Below, piece by piece: positions 17,140 to 25,785 of a stretch of 64,000 bases of DNA. Below the pieces are notes generated by a model, which saw only the letters and a list, made by a program, of their open reading frames with translations, did not search any database and was not told the origin of the DNA. This stretch comes from Niveispirillum sp. (GTDB lineage: Bacteria; Pseudomonadota; Alphaproteobacteria; Azospirillales; Azospirillaceae), in assembly GCF_017996735.1 (NCBI RefSeq), contig NZ_JAGOGJ010000020.1, positions 1-64,000 of the forward strand. The letters run 5' to 3'. How positions within the stretch are numbered: the stretch's first letter is position 1; each line of letters starts with the position of its first letter. A program made the position numbers and the translations under genes.

Positions 17140-17418
17140 ATGCTGCTTATTTCCTGTCCCCATTGCGGCCCCCGCGACGAGATCGAGTTCCGGTGCGGCG
17201 GTGAGACCCATGTGGTTCGCCCCGGCCCCGCCGAAGCGGTGAGCGAGGACGCCTGGGCCGACTATCTGTTCATGCGTCAGAACCCGCGTGGCCTGCATGC
17301 CGAGCGCTGGCTGCATGCCGCAGGCTGCCGTACATGGTTCAACCTCCTCCGCGATACCGTCACCCATGAGATCAAGGCGGTCTATCCGATGGGCCATGCC
17401 CGGCCGGAGGTGGCGTGA
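17140..17418 (+). CDS. soxD: Sarcosine oxidase delta subunit (SoxD)
   Basis: 92 residues, the normal size of the zinc-binding delta subunit. Cys6-Pro-His-Cys9 and Cys63 in AAGCRTWFNL match the zinc-ligand pattern. The RQNPRGLHAERW and TVTHEIKAVY segments are characteristic. It stabilises the alpha-beta assembly and has no catalytic role of its own. It starts 8 bp after soxB and its TGA overlaps the soxA ATG by one base (17418). Confidence 0.95.
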   Translation: MLLISCPHCGPRDEIEFRCGGETHVVRPGPAEAVSEDAWADYLFMRQNPRGLHAERWLHAAGCRTWFNLLRDTVTHEIKAVYPMGHARPEVA

Positions 17419-20351
17419 TGGCCGGCCAGTCCAACCGATTGCCATCCGGCGGCCTGATCGACCGGTCCCGCCCCCTGCGCTTCACCTTCGATGGCCGGAC
17501 CTATATGGGCTACCAGGGTGATACCCTGGCCTCTGCCTTGCTGGCCAACGGCGTGCGCGTCGTGGGGCGCAGCTTTAAATACCACCGTCCCCGGGGCCTC
17601 ATGGCCGCCGGGGTGGAGGAGCCCAATGCCATCGTCACGGTGGGTGACGGCGAGCGATCCGTGCCCAACCTGAAGGCCACGGAGGTCGAACTGGTCGACG
17701 GTCTGGTGGCCCGGCCCGTCAATTGCTGGCCCACCGCCCGCCATGATGCTGGCGCCCTGATGGGGCTGCTGGGCCGTTTCATGCCCTCGGGGTTCTATTA
17801 CAAGACCTTCATGTGGCCGAGCTGGCATTGGTACGAGGGTGCGGTGCGCCGGGCCGCCGGTCTGGGCACGGCGCCTGCCGGTCCCGACCCGGAAATCTAC
17901 GAACATCATTATGCCCATTGCGACGTCCTGGTGGTCGGCTCCGGCCCGGCGGGATTGGCGGCGGCCGTGGCCGCTGCGAGCAGCGGGGCGCGCGTCATGA
18001 TGGTGGAGCAGGAGGCCGCGTTCGGTGGCAGCCTGTTGACCACCGATGTTGTCGTCGATGGCCTGCCGGGCAGGGACTGGCTGGCGCGGCAGTTGCGCGC
18101 CCTGGGCTCCCTGCCGGAGGTGACGCTGCTGGCCCGAACCACTGCCACCGGCTACTATGATCACAACGCGCTGAGCCTGCTGGAACGGGTCACGGCTGGC
18201 CCTGTGCGCCAGCGCCTGTGGCAGGTGCGGGCGCGGCGGGTGGTACTGGCCACCGGTGCGCTGGAGCGGCCCCTGGTGTTCCCGGACAATGACCGGCCCG
18301 GCATCATGCTGTTGTCGGCCATGCGCCGCTATGTTGCGCAGTACGGTGTGGCCGCCGGCCGGCGCGCCGTGGTGTTCACCAATAATGACACCGCCTACCA
18401 ACAGGCACTGGCGTTGCACAGGGCCGGCATTGCCATCGCTGCGGTGGTGGATTGCCGGGCGCGGCGCAGCAACGCCGGGGTCACCGCGCTGGAACGGGCA
18501 GGCATACCCCTGATCTGGCAAGGGGTGGTGGAGAAGACCCATGGTCGGGCCGGTTTGACGGGGGTCACCGTCGCCACGCCTGCCGGACGCCGCCGGCTGG
18601 CGTGCGATGTGCTGGGCATGTCCGGTGGCTGGAACCCCGCTGTGCATCTGCACAGCCAGGCCGGCGGCAGCCTGTCATGGGACGAAGCCGCCCTGATGTT
18701 CACGCCGGGCAAAGTGGGACAGGCGTGCCGCAGTGTGGGCGCCGGCAATGGGCAACTGGCCCTGGCCGACTGTCTGGCCGATGGCTATGCGGCGGGCATC
18801 GAGGCTGTGCGGCTGTGCGGCCTGCCGGTGACGGATGGCCCTCCTCCCACCACGGATGTCGACGGTGGCTCCACCGCCATCCAGGCGCTGTGGCAGGTGC
18901 CGGGCGGCAAGGCGTGGGTGGACTTCCAGAATGACGTCACCGCCGGCGACGTCATGCTGGCGGCGCAGGAGAATTTCCGCTCCGTGGAGCATCTGAAGCG
19001 CTACACCACCCTCGGCATGGCGGTGGACCAGGGGAAGACCAGCAACATCAACGGTCTGGCCATCCTGGCGGAACAATGCGGCCGTACCATCCCGCAGACC
19101 GGCACCACCCGCTTTCGCCCACCCTACACGCCGGTGACGCTGGGCGCCTTCCGTGGCGCCTACCGTGCCGATCTGTTCCGGCCCCGGCGCCAGATGCCTG
19201 TGCATGAGTGGCATCAGGCCCAGGGTGCCGTGTTTGAGGATTTTGGCGGCTGGCAGCGGCCGGTCCACTACCTGCGTCCTGGCGAGGGGCGGGAACAGGC
19301 CATGCATCGCGAGATCCGGGCGGTGCGCACCGCCGCCGGCCTGTTCGAGGGCTCGCCCCTGGGCAAGATCGAGGTCAAGGGACCGGATGCAGCCGAGTTC
19401 CTGGACCGAATCTACGTCAACACCATATCCACGCTGAAGCCCGGGCGCCTGCGCTACGGTCTGATGACCAACGAGAATGGCATCATCATCGACGATGGCG
19501 TGGTGGCGCGCCTGGGGCCGGATCATTTCCTGGTGGGCACCACGGGCGGCAATGCCGGTCGCATTGCCGAGTGGCTGGAGGAGTGGCTGCAATGCGAGTG
19601 GGCCGACCTGCGCGTGGTCACCATGCCGGTGACCACCGCCTGGGCCACGCTGACCCTGACCGGGCCACGGGCGCGGGCCATCCTGGAGCGGGTGGGGGCG
19701 GATTTCGACATCGGTGCCGCCGCCTTTCCTCACATGAGTTTTCGCGATGGTCATGTCGCCGGTATCCCGGCCCGCGTCTGCCGGGTCAGCTTCACCGGTG
19801 AGGTCTCTTATGAGATCAACGTGCCGGCCGGGCGGGCCACCGCCCTGTGGCAGCGCATCATGGGGGAAGGGGCCCCCCTGGGTTTGCAGCCGGTGGGCAT
19901 TGACGCCTGGATGGATTTGCGCACGGAGAAGGGCTACCTGCATGTCGGCGCCGACACTGACGGCACCACCACGCCGCTGGATGTGGGCTGGGGCCCCGCC
20001 GTTTCGCGCAAGGCCAAGGATTTTGTGGGTAAACGCTCGCTGCTGCGCTCCAGCAACGCGCGGGCCGATCGTCTGAATTTTGTCGGCCTGGAGCCGGTGG
20101 ACGGGGTCCGGCCCATTCCCGTCGGCGCCCATCTGCGTTTTACGGACGGGACGGTCGGGCTCACGGATGGCCACGTCACCTCAGCCTGTGTCTCCGACAC
20201 GCTGGGCCGGCCCATCTCCCTGGCCATGGTGCGCGGCGGGCGGGAGCGTATGGGCCAGACGGTGCGCGTCCTGGCCCCCGCCGGCGCCTTTCAGGCCCGC
20301 ATTGTCTCCCCCCTGTTCTATGATCCTGAAGGAGAGCGGTTGAATGCCTGA
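17418..20351 (+). CDS. soxA: Sarcosine oxidase alpha subunit (SoxA)
   Basis: 977 residues from ATG 17418; a GTG at 17415 is directly upstream in frame. Order of parts: an N-terminal ferredoxin-like domain without cluster cysteines, as is usual for this subunit; an NAD-binding disulfide-oxidoreductase-like core with VVGSGPAGLAAAVAAA (about 175); and a C-terminal aminomethyltransferase (GcvT-like) domain (about 600-975) that binds tetrahydrofolate and receives the methylene group. The last part contains the typical VGIDAWMDLRTEKGYLHVG. The gene overlaps soxD and soxG, supporting stoichiometric translation. Confidence 0.95.
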   Translation: MAGQSNRLPSGGLIDRSRPLRFTFDGRTYMGYQGDTLASALLANGVRVVGRSFKYHRPRGLMAAGVEEPNAIVTVGDGERSVPNLKATEVELVDGLVARPVNCWPTARHDAGALMGLLGRFMPSGFYYKTFMWPSWHWYEGAVRRAAGLGTAPAGPDPEIYEHHYAHCDVLVVGSGPAGLAAAVAAASSGARVMMVEQEAAFGGSLLTTDVVVDGLPGRDWLARQLRALGSLPEVTLLARTTATGYYDHNALSLLERVTAGPVRQRLWQVRARRVVLATGALERPLVFPDNDRPGIMLLSAMRRYVAQYGVAAGRRAVVFTNNDTAYQQALALHRAGIAIAAVVDCRARRSNAGVTALERAGIPLIWQGVVEKTHGRAGLTGVTVATPAGRRRLACDVLGMSGGWNPAVHLHSQAGGSLSWDEAALMFTPGKVGQACRSVGAGNGQLALADCLADGYAAGIEAVRLCGLPVTDGPPPTTDVDGGSTAIQALWQVPGGKAWVDFQNDVTAGDVMLAAQENFRSVEHLKRYTTLGMAVDQGKTSNINGLAILAEQCGRTIPQTGTTRFRPPYTPVTLGAFRGAYRADLFRPRRQMPVHEWHQAQGAVFEDFGGWQRPVHYLRPGEGREQAMHREIRAVRTAAGLFEGSPLGKIEVKGPDAAEFLDRIYVNTISTLKPGRLRYGLMTNENGIIIDDGVVARLGPDHFLVGTTGGNAGRIAEWLEEWLQCEWADLRVVTMPVTTAWATLTLTGPRARAILERVGADFDIGAAAFPHMSFRDGHVAGIPARVCRVSFTGEVSYEINVPAGRATALWQRIMGEGAPLGLQPVGIDAWMDLRTEKGYLHVGADTDGTTTPLDVGWGPAVSRKAKDFVGKRSLLRSSNARADRLNFVGLEPVDGVRPIPVGAHLRFTDGTVGLTDGHVTSACVSDTLGRPISLAMVRGGRERMGQTVRVLAPAGAFQARIVSPLFYDPEGERLNA

Positions 20352-20925
20352 TGCACAGGATAAAGTCGGGCGCGCCAGGCCGTCCATCCATCGGTTCAAC
20401 GGGCTGCAGGTGGAGCATCTGGGCCCGCTGCCGGCCGCCATGCTGCGGGTGCGGGCGGTGGAGGCGGCACGGGCCGCCGCCGCCCTGGCGCCCCTGGGCC
20501 TGGACCTGCCTTTGGCCCCCAACACCGTCCGGCTGGGCGACAGGCGCCTGATATGGACCGGTCCGGGGGAATGGCTGCTGATGGTGGCGGAAGGCTGCTT
20601 GCCGGACCTGGCGGCGATCGGGGCTGCCCTGGGCGACATCCCGCATCTGCTGGCCGACATCACCGACGGGCGCGAGGTCATCGCCCTGTCGGGCGGCAAC
20701 GCCCGTACCCTGCTGGCCAAGGGGTGCAGCCTGGACCTGCATCCGCGCCAGTTTACGACCGGGCGGTGCGCCCAGACCCTGCTGGCCCGTGTGCCGGTGT
20801 TGCTGATGCAGACCCGCGATGAGCCGCGTTTCGATCTGGTCGTTGATCGCAGCCTGGCGGCCTATCTACGGGAGTGGATAAGCGTGGCGGCCGGTGGTTT
20901 CCGGCCCGACGACGCCCAAACCTGA
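20344..20925 (+). CDS. soxG: Sarcosine oxidase gamma subunit (SoxG)
   Basis: 193 residues with weak GcvT-like similarity, the usual state for Sox[10 protein letters not shown] and [23 protein letters not shown] followed by [25 protein letters not shown]. It completes the soxBDAG set and overlaps the soxA end by 8 bp, so it is translationally coupled. Confidence 0.92.
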   Translation: MPDAQDKVGRARPSIHRFNGLQVEHLGPLPAAMLRVRAVEAARAAAALAPLGLDLPLAPNTVRLGDRRLIWTGPGEWLLMVAEGCLPDLAAIGAALGDIPHLLADITDGREVIALSGGNARTLLAKGCSLDLHPRQFTTGRCAQTLLARVPVLLMQTRDEPRFDLVVDRSLAAYLREWISVAAGGFRPDDAQT

Positions 20926-20963
20926 CGCGCCGCCTGTCCCAAAAATCGGAAAGTGAGGATGCC

Positions 20964-21866
20964 ATGACCGCAACGGTCATCAATGGCAAAGCCTATGCCG
21001 CGAGCCTGCGCCAGCAGGTCAGCGCGGCTGTTGCCCAATTGCGGGAGGATTGGGATGTGACGCCCGGCTTGGCGGTGGTGCTGGTGGGGGAGGACCCCGC
21101 CAGCCAAGTCTATGTCCGCAGCAAGGAGGCACAGGCAAGGGAAGCGGGCCTGCGCTCCACCACCCTGCGATTGCCGGCCTCCACCAGCCAGACGGAATTG
21201 CTCGGCGTGGTGGCCGATCTGAACAGCGATCCCGCGGTGGATGGCATCCTGGTGCAGCTTCCCCTGCCGCCCGGCATCGACAGTGGCAGTGTGCTGGCGG
21301 CCATCGACCCGGCCAAGGATGTGGATGGCTTCCACGCCATCAATGCCGGCCTGCTGGCCACGGGCCAGAAAGGCCTGGTGCCCTGCACGCCGCTGGGTTG
21401 CCTGATGCTGCTGCGTCATTGCCTCGGGGCCCGCGCCATGGCGGGTTTGTCGGCCGTGGTGCTGGGCCGGTCCAACATCGTGGGCCGGCCCATGGCCCAA
21501 TTGCTGATGCGGGCCGACTGCACGGTCACGATCGCGCATAAGGGCTCGCGCGACGTGCCGGCGCTTTGTCGCCAGGCCGACATCCTCGTGGTGGCCGTCG
21601 GCCGCCCGGAACTGGTGCGCGGCGACTGGGTGAAGCCCGGTGCTGTCGTCATCGATGTCGGCATCAATCGTGTGGCGACCGCCGACGGCGGCAGCCGGCT
21701 GGTGGGCGATGTCGCGTATGAGGAAGCACGGCAGGTGGCGGGTGCCTTGACCCCGGTGCCGGGCGGCGTCGGCCCCATGACCATTGCCTGCCTGCTGTTG
21801 AACACTATCATCGCCGCCTGCCGCCGCCGCAGCCTGGCGATCCCCCGCTATATCGCGGACTACTGA
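20964..21866 (+). CDS. folD: Bifunctional methylenetetrahydrofolate dehydrogenase/cyclohydrolase
   Basis: 300 residues with the FolD signatures: the active-site Lys in [38 protein letters not shown], the NADP-binding [17 protein letters not shown] and [15 protein letters not shown]. It converts 5,10-methylene-THF to 10-formyl-THF. Downstream of soxG by 38 bp with a GTGAGGA ribosome site, it links demethylation to PurU, which releases formate and regenerates THF. As the copy belongs to a catabolic operon it may be additional to a housekeeping folD elsewhere. Confidence 0.96.
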   Translation: MTATVINGKAYAASLRQQVSAAVAQLREDWDVTPGLAVVLVGEDPASQVYVRSKEAQAREAGLRSTTLRLPASTSQTELLGVVADLNSDPAVDGILVQLPLPPGIDSGSVLAAIDPAKDVDGFHAINAGLLATGQKGLVPCTPLGCLMLLRHCLGARAMAGLSAVVLGRSNIVGRPMAQLLMRADCTVTIAHKGSRDVPALCRQADILVVAVGRPELVRGDWVKPGAVVIDVGINRVATADGGSRLVGDVAYEEARQVAGALTPVPGGVGPMTIACLLLNTIIAACRRRSLAIPRYIADY

Positions 21867-21965
21867 TCTTTTCCTCACGCGGATGGGCCCCTTGCGTGTC
21901 TTGTCCCGTGATGGCGTGGGAGACATCGGATGGCAGTCCATCGCCGGTATTTCATGTCAATGGTA

Positions 21966-22562
21966 TCAGGCCACCAGCCGCCCGTCGGGGTCCTCCACGA
22001 TCTCGCCCGGCAGGACGTAGTCCAGGATCGCATGGATACGGGCCTGGCGGCTCTGGTTGCGGACGGCGTGGGGCTTGCGGTTGTTGATCTCCCAGATCTC
22101 GCCGGCCGCCAGATGGCGGATCACCCCGGCGATGGCGAAATCCACGCCCGGCGCGGTGACGATGGGGAAATGGATGCGGTGGGCGCGGGATAGCGAGGCA
22201 CCATTGTCGCGATGCGAGCCGATGGAACCCCCCGCCGCCAGCCGCACCAGGATGATGCGCTGGAAATAGCCGGGACCCGTGGCGCCGGGACGCGGGTTGC
22301 GGGCGTAGAAATCCCGGACGATGTCCATGACCGGTTCCAGCAGGGGCTGGAACTGCGCGAAGGAAGGCTGGATGGTGGCGTCCGTGTGCCGCATGTCCGG
22401 ATCGAAGATCAGGACCACCGTCTCGGTCTGCGCATGGGCGCGATAGACCTGCTGGCGCCCCGTCTCCACCCTCCAGGCCTCTTCCCCCATGACGGCGACG
22501 GCGGCCTGGGCGGAGGCGGGATCGGCGCTGCCGATGAGGCGGTATTCCCCGTCGAAATACAT
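21966..22562 (-). CDS. Aspartyl/asparaginyl beta-hydroxylase-like 2OG-Fe(II) oxygenase
   Basis: 198 residues from the ATG at 22562, preceded by GGAGGAAAGCCC. The double-stranded beta-helix metal site is recognisable: H-R-D in GSIGSHRDNG, a distal His in NNRKPHAVRNQS, and the 2OG-binding Arg following it. RAHRIHFPIVT is typical of Asp/Asn beta-hydroxylase-domain proteins. The target is unknown; family members hydroxylate Asp or Asn in proteins or free or lipid-bound substrates. It is 14 bp from the FucP-like transporter and cotranscribed with it. Convergent with folD. Confidence 0.8.
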   Translation of the reverse strand: MYFDGEYRLIGSADPASAQAAVAVMGEEAWRVETGRQQVYRAHAQTETVVLIFDPDMRHTDATIQPSFAQFQPLLEPVMDIVRDFYARNPRPGATGPGYFQRIILVRLAAGGSIGSHRDNGASLSRAHRIHFPIVTAPGVDFAIAGVIRHLAAGEIWEINNRKPHAVRNQSRQARIHAILDYVLPGEIVEDPDGRLVA

Positions 22563-22576
22563 GGGCTTTCCTCCGA

Positions 22577-23839
22577 TCACGCCGACGGTATGACCGGCCG
22601 GCTGCCGCGCACGGCGAAATACCAGATGAACAGGTAGGATGGTGCCACCAGAACCAGGAACACCCACTGGAAATCCGCCACCTGTTTCAGCAGGGCGAAC
22701 AATTGCGGGACGACGGCACCACCGGAAATGGCCATGACCAGGATGGCGGAACCCGTGCCGGTGTGCCGACCCAGCCCCTTGATGGCCAGCGGGAAGATGG
22801 CGGGCCACATCATGGCGTTGGCAAAGCCCAGCGCCGCGACGAAGCCGACGGAGACGTAGCCGTGGGTTGCCCAGGCGCCCGCCGCCGCCGCCGCCCCCAA
22901 CAGGGCGGAAAGCGCCAGATAACGTTCCTGGCTGACCACGCGCGGGATCAGGACCAGCCCCGCGACATAGCCCATCATCATGCCGCCCAGCGTCAGGGAG
23001 GTGAAATAGGCCGTCTGCTCGAACGGCAGGCCGAACGCCTCGCCATAAATGCCGATGGCATCGCCGGCCATCACCTCCACGCCGACATAAAGGAACAGGG
23101 CGACCGCGCCCAGCCAGAGATGGCGGAAGCCCAGCAGCCCGCGCCAGTCGCCGCCGCTGCTGCGGTCCTCCGCCGCCTGCAGGTCGGGCAGGGAGGAGCG
23201 CCACACGCCCAGCGCCAGCAGCGCCAGGATCGCGGCCATGGCCAGATAGGGGCCGTGGACCTTCTGCGCGAAGCTTTCCAGAAGCGGTGTGCGCGCCTCG
23301 GGCGCGGTATTGGCCACTTCCGCCGCCAGGTCGCCCACGCCCTGCATGACCAGAAGGCCGAAGACAATGGGCGCCAGCATGCCCGCCCCCTTGTTGCAGA
23401 TGCCCATCACCGCGATGCGCCGGGCGGCACTTTCCGGCGGGCCGGCCAGCACGACATAGGGATTGGCCGCTGTCTGCAGAACCGCCAGCCCGCCGCCGAT
23501 GACGAACAGCCCGGCCAGCGCGCCGGGGAACCAGTGCATGGTGGCGAACTGCCCGAACAGGACCGCACCCACGGCCATGACCCCCAGGCCCAGCGCCATG
23601 CCCCGCTTCATGCCCGTACGGCGCAGGATGGCGGCACTGGGCAGGGCCAGCACCAGATAGGACAGATAGAAGACCATCGGCACCAGGAAGGCGCCGACAT
23701 CGCTCAGCGAGAAGGCCAGCTTCACGAAGGAGATCAGCGGCCCGTTCAGCCAGGTGACAAAGCCGAAGATGAAGAACATGGCCCCCAGGATCGCGATGGT
23801 GCCGCGCGGGGCGGCGGGGGCCGGCAATTCCGTGTTCAT
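22577..23839 (-). CDS. FucP/GluP-type MFS sugar transporter
   Basis: 420 residues, 12 hydrophobic segments. MFFIFGFVTWLNGPLI at the N terminus, PAAILRRTGMKRGM between helices 2 and 3, QTAANPYVVLAGP in helix 5 and GFANAMMWPAIFPLAIKGLG in the second half mark the fucose/glucose/galactose:H+ symporter group, which includes the N-acetylglucosamine transporters (NagP type) of alpha- and gammaproteobacteria. It likely moves a hexose or N-acetylhexosamine across the inner membrane. It is downstream of rpiR on the same strand and follows a large hairpin at 23948-23986. Its reading frame begins at 23839; the open frame upstream is not coding-like. Confidence 0.9.
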   Translation of the reverse strand: MNTELPAPAAPRGTIAILGAMFFIFGFVTWLNGPLISFVKLAFSLSDVGAFLVPMVFYLSYLVLALPSAAILRRTGMKRGMALGLGVMAVGAVLFGQFATMHWFPGALAGLFVIGGGLAVLQTAANPYVVLAGPPESAARRIAVMGICNKGAGMLAPIVFGLLVMQGVGDLAAEVANTAPEARTPLLESFAQKVHGPYLAMAAILALLALGVWRSSLPDLQAAEDRSSGGDWRGLLGFRHLWLGAVALFLYVGVEVMAGDAIGIYGEAFGLPFEQTAYFTSLTLGGMMMGYVAGLVLIPRVVSQERYLALSALLGAAAAAGAWATHGYVSVGFVAALGFANAMMWPAIFPLAIKGLGRHTGTGSAILVMAISGGAVVPQLFALLKQVADFQWVFLVLVAPSYLFIWYFAVRGSRPVIPSA

Positions 23840-23947
23840 CCCTGTTTCCCTTGTTCTCGTCCGGGCATAGGGCACCATCCGGACGGTCTGCTCGTCCGTC
23901 TGTGCGTTCCCCCTCTGTCCGCCCCGGTTTTCCGGGATTGCGCGTAA

Positions 23948-23986
23948 GACCGGCTCTCGATGAGGTTGACACATCAAGAGCCGGTC
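23948..23986. other. Long stem-loop between rpiR and the sugar transporter
   Basis: GACCGGCTCT and AGAGCCGGTC form a perfect 10-bp stem; inside, GATG and CATC pair again after a C/A mismatch, leaving a 9-nt loop. Without a T-run it may end rpiR transcription, or act as an operator or leader of the transporter. A smaller CCCGG-TTTT-CCGGG hairpin lies at 23923-23936. Confidence 0.45.
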
Positions 23987-24099
23987 CGGCGGCGACGGCC
24001 GCCGCGCGCCACGTGGCGCGTAGCCAGGCCCACGGATGTGGGCGCCGGCGATTGAGGTCCGGTGATCGGTACCGACCACCGGGAACTGGTATAAGGCGG

Positions 24100-25023
24100 T
24101 CAGTCGCCGATGGGCTGTTGCGGGGCGATCCCGTGCAGGGAGGCGACGCTGGCCCGGGTCTGGCGCAGCATCAGCTTGGCACGGGGCCCCAGGCTTTCGG
24201 CAACCTGATAGGCCAGCAGATCGATCATCAGCAGTTGCGCGAAGCGCATCGGATTGGGCTGGAACTCATGCACGCCCGACTGGGTCAGGTCGACATGCAG
24301 GCAGATATCGGCGTCGCGGCCCAGCGGGCTGTCGCGGTCGGTAATGGCCACCGTCTGCGCCCGGTAATAGCGGGCCAGTTCGACACTGTCCTGCAAGGCG
24401 CGCGGCCGGCCGGTGGAGGAGACGAAGATGGCGGCGTCGGCCGCCTCCAGCGTCGCGGCACTCATCCGCTGCATGTAGCTGTCGGTGTAGAAGGTGGACG
24501 CGATGCCCAGACGGAACAGGCGGTTGTGCATCTCCTGCGCCAGGATGGCGGAACTGCCGCCCAGGCCATAGATCAGCACCTTGCGGGCCCGCGCCAGGGC
24601 GGCGGCGGCCCGGCCGATCATCTCCATATCCAGTCCCGCCATCGCCCCGTCCAGGGCGGCCAGCGCGCGGCCATGCAGGTGGCGGGCGAATTCCACGCTG
24701 GCGGCACCGTCGAAACCGGTGGGCGGTTCGGTGGCCGGGCCGGTGCCGCCGGCCTCCGCCGGCAGGCGGGCATCACGCTGGGCCTGACGCAGGGCCAGAT
24801 CCTGGATGATGCGGTATTTCAGGTCGCGGAAGCCTTCGCAGCCGATGGTGCGGCAGAAGCGGACAACCGTCGGCTCGCTGATCCCGATATCGGCCGCGAT
24901 GGCGCGCACGCTGGAACGCACGAACTCTTCCGGTTCGGCCATCAGCTTTCGCGCGATCTTCGCCTCTGACCGGGAAAGCGACGGCAGCAGCGCCTCTATA
25001 CGATCCAGCAGATCGTCCGGCAT
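24100..25023 (-). CDS. RpiR-family transcriptional regulator (HTH plus SIS)
   Basis: 307 residues from the ATG at 25023 (MPDDLLDRIEALL), with AGGA seven bases upstream; in-frame alternatives are ATG 25044 and GTG 25056. An N-terminal HTH_6 (about 1-75, with IAADIGISEPTVVRFCRTIGCEGFRDLK) precedes a SIS sugar-phosphate-isomerase domain (about 125-260, with GLGGSSAILAQEMHNRLFRLG). SIS domains of this family sense phosphosugars; HexR, a member, responds to KDPG. The divergent catabolic operon ends in a KDPG/KDPGal-type pathway, so a similar effector is plausible. Candidate binding elements lie in the 25024-25393 region and before the receptor at 32902. Confidence 0.9.
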   Translation of the reverse strand: MPDDLLDRIEALLPSLSRSEAKIARKLMAEPEEFVRSSVRAIAADIGISEPTVVRFCRTIGCEGFRDLKYRIIQDLALRQAQRDARLPAEAGGTGPATEPPTGFDGAASVEFARHLHGRALAALDGAMAGLDMEMIGRAAAALARARKVLIYGLGGSSAILAQEMHNRLFRLGIASTFYTDSYMQRMSAATLEAADAAIFVSSTGRPRALQDSVELARYYRAQTVAITDRDSPLGRDADICLHVDLTQSGVHEFQPNPMRFAQLLMIDLLAYQVAESLGPRAKLMLRQTRASVASLHGIAPQQPIGD

Positions 25024-25072
25024 CGCATTGTCCTGATATCCCATCGACCGTCCCACCGGATTCTGCTGTGTT

Positions 25073-25126
25073 CGGATGTCGTTGGATGTTTGTTACATTT
25101 TGGTCGAACAATCAACGACATTTTTG
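25073..25126 (-). promoter_or_regulatory. Composite element shared with the receptor promoter (copy 1)
   Basis: Read on the minus strand: CAAAAATG, 17 bases, AAAATGTAAC, 10 bases, CGACATCCG. The same three blocks in the same order and with the same 17-base gap occur at 32769-32816 in front of the TonB receptor. It lies about 50 bp upstream of the rpiR start. Confidence 0.6.
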
Positions 25127-25292
25127 GATGAGGCGACGCAGGGGCAGGACGCCTTTCGGTAGTGAGTTGATTATAAAAAGAATTTCTGTAGCCCTTTTGG
25201 CGCTGCCCGGGGCGCGGAGTGGGGACGTCCGGCTGTCGTTTGCCCGGACTCCGCCCCCGGATTCAAAGATGCACTACCGGTTTCAGATCAAG

Positions 25293-25311
25293 AATGTATC
25301 AAAGCTACATT
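25293..25311. promoter_or_regulatory. TGTA-N7-TACA palindrome, candidate RpiR operator
   Basis: AATGTATCAAAGCTACATT has 6-bp arms and a 7-bp spacer. The TGTA-N7-TACA layout equals that of HexR-type RpiR operators. It ends 82 bp before the ridA start. Confidence 0.55.
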
Positions 25312-25393
25312 TTATGTTTGACGTTCCGATCAATTCGGCGGATGAAGGAGAAAGGCCGATGGAACGGCGGATGTCGGGGAGAGGGTGGTGATC

Positions 25394-25783
25394 ATGGCAA
25401 TTGAACGGATCGGCGGGGTGAAGACGGGCACGGGCGGGCAGGCGCTGCCCTTCTGTCAGGCGACACGGGCCGGCGGCTTCGTCTTCGTGTCGGGCCAGGT
25501 GGCCATGGATGCGCAAGGCGAGATCATCGATGGTGGCATCGTCCCACAGACGCACCAGACAATGCGCAATGTCATCGCCATCCTGGACAAGGCCGGCTGC
25601 ACGCTTGCCGATGTGGTGAAGGCCAATGTCTGGCTGGACGATGCCCGCGACTTCCAGGCTTTCAACCGTGTCTATGCCAGCTATTTCCCCGATGGCCCGC
25701 CGGCGCGGTCCTGCGTGCAATCCCCCCTGATGGTCGATGCCAAGGTGGAGATCGACGTCACCGCCTATCGAGAGCCGGCCTGA
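25394..25783 (+). CDS. RidA-family reactive imine deaminase
   Basis: 129 residues, full length for RidA/YjgF/UK114. FVFVSGQVAMDAQGEI, THQTMRNVIAILDKAGCTLADVVKANVWL and the Arg in PPARSCVQ, which binds the carboxylate of imine or enamine substrates, are conserved. RidA proteins hydrolyse 2-iminoacids from PLP-dependent dehydratases to 2-oxoacids plus ammonia. It is the first gene of an operon that includes such a PLP enzyme (27718-28989), so it likely helps that deamination step. ATG 25394 is preceded by GGAGAGGG; the upstream in-frame GTG at 25385 lies within that ribosome site. Confidence 0.9.
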   Translation: MAIERIGGVKTGTGGQALPFCQATRAGGFVFVSGQVAMDAQGEIIDGGIVPQTHQTMRNVIAILDKAGCTLADVVKANVWLDDARDFQAFNRVYASYFPDGPPARSCVQSPLMVDAKVEIDVTAYREPA

Positions 25784-25785
25784 CC

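Larger units (their letters stand above)
25024..25393. other. Divergent rpiR-ridA regulatory region
   Basis: 370 bp without a gene. It contains the composite element at 25073-25126 (rpiR side) and the TGTA-N7-TACA palindrome at 25293-25311 (ridA side). A 9-bp inverted repeat ATGTCGTTG (25076-25084)/CAACGACAT (25113-25121) encloses TTACATTTT. The A+T content is locally raised. Confidence 0.6.

Noticed and set aside
21966..23972. 668-codon open frame on the minus strand covering both the hydroxylase and the transporter
   Set aside because: Only its last 198 codons are a recognisable protein; the rest is the transporter gene read in the wrong frame, rich in Arg/Gly/Pro.
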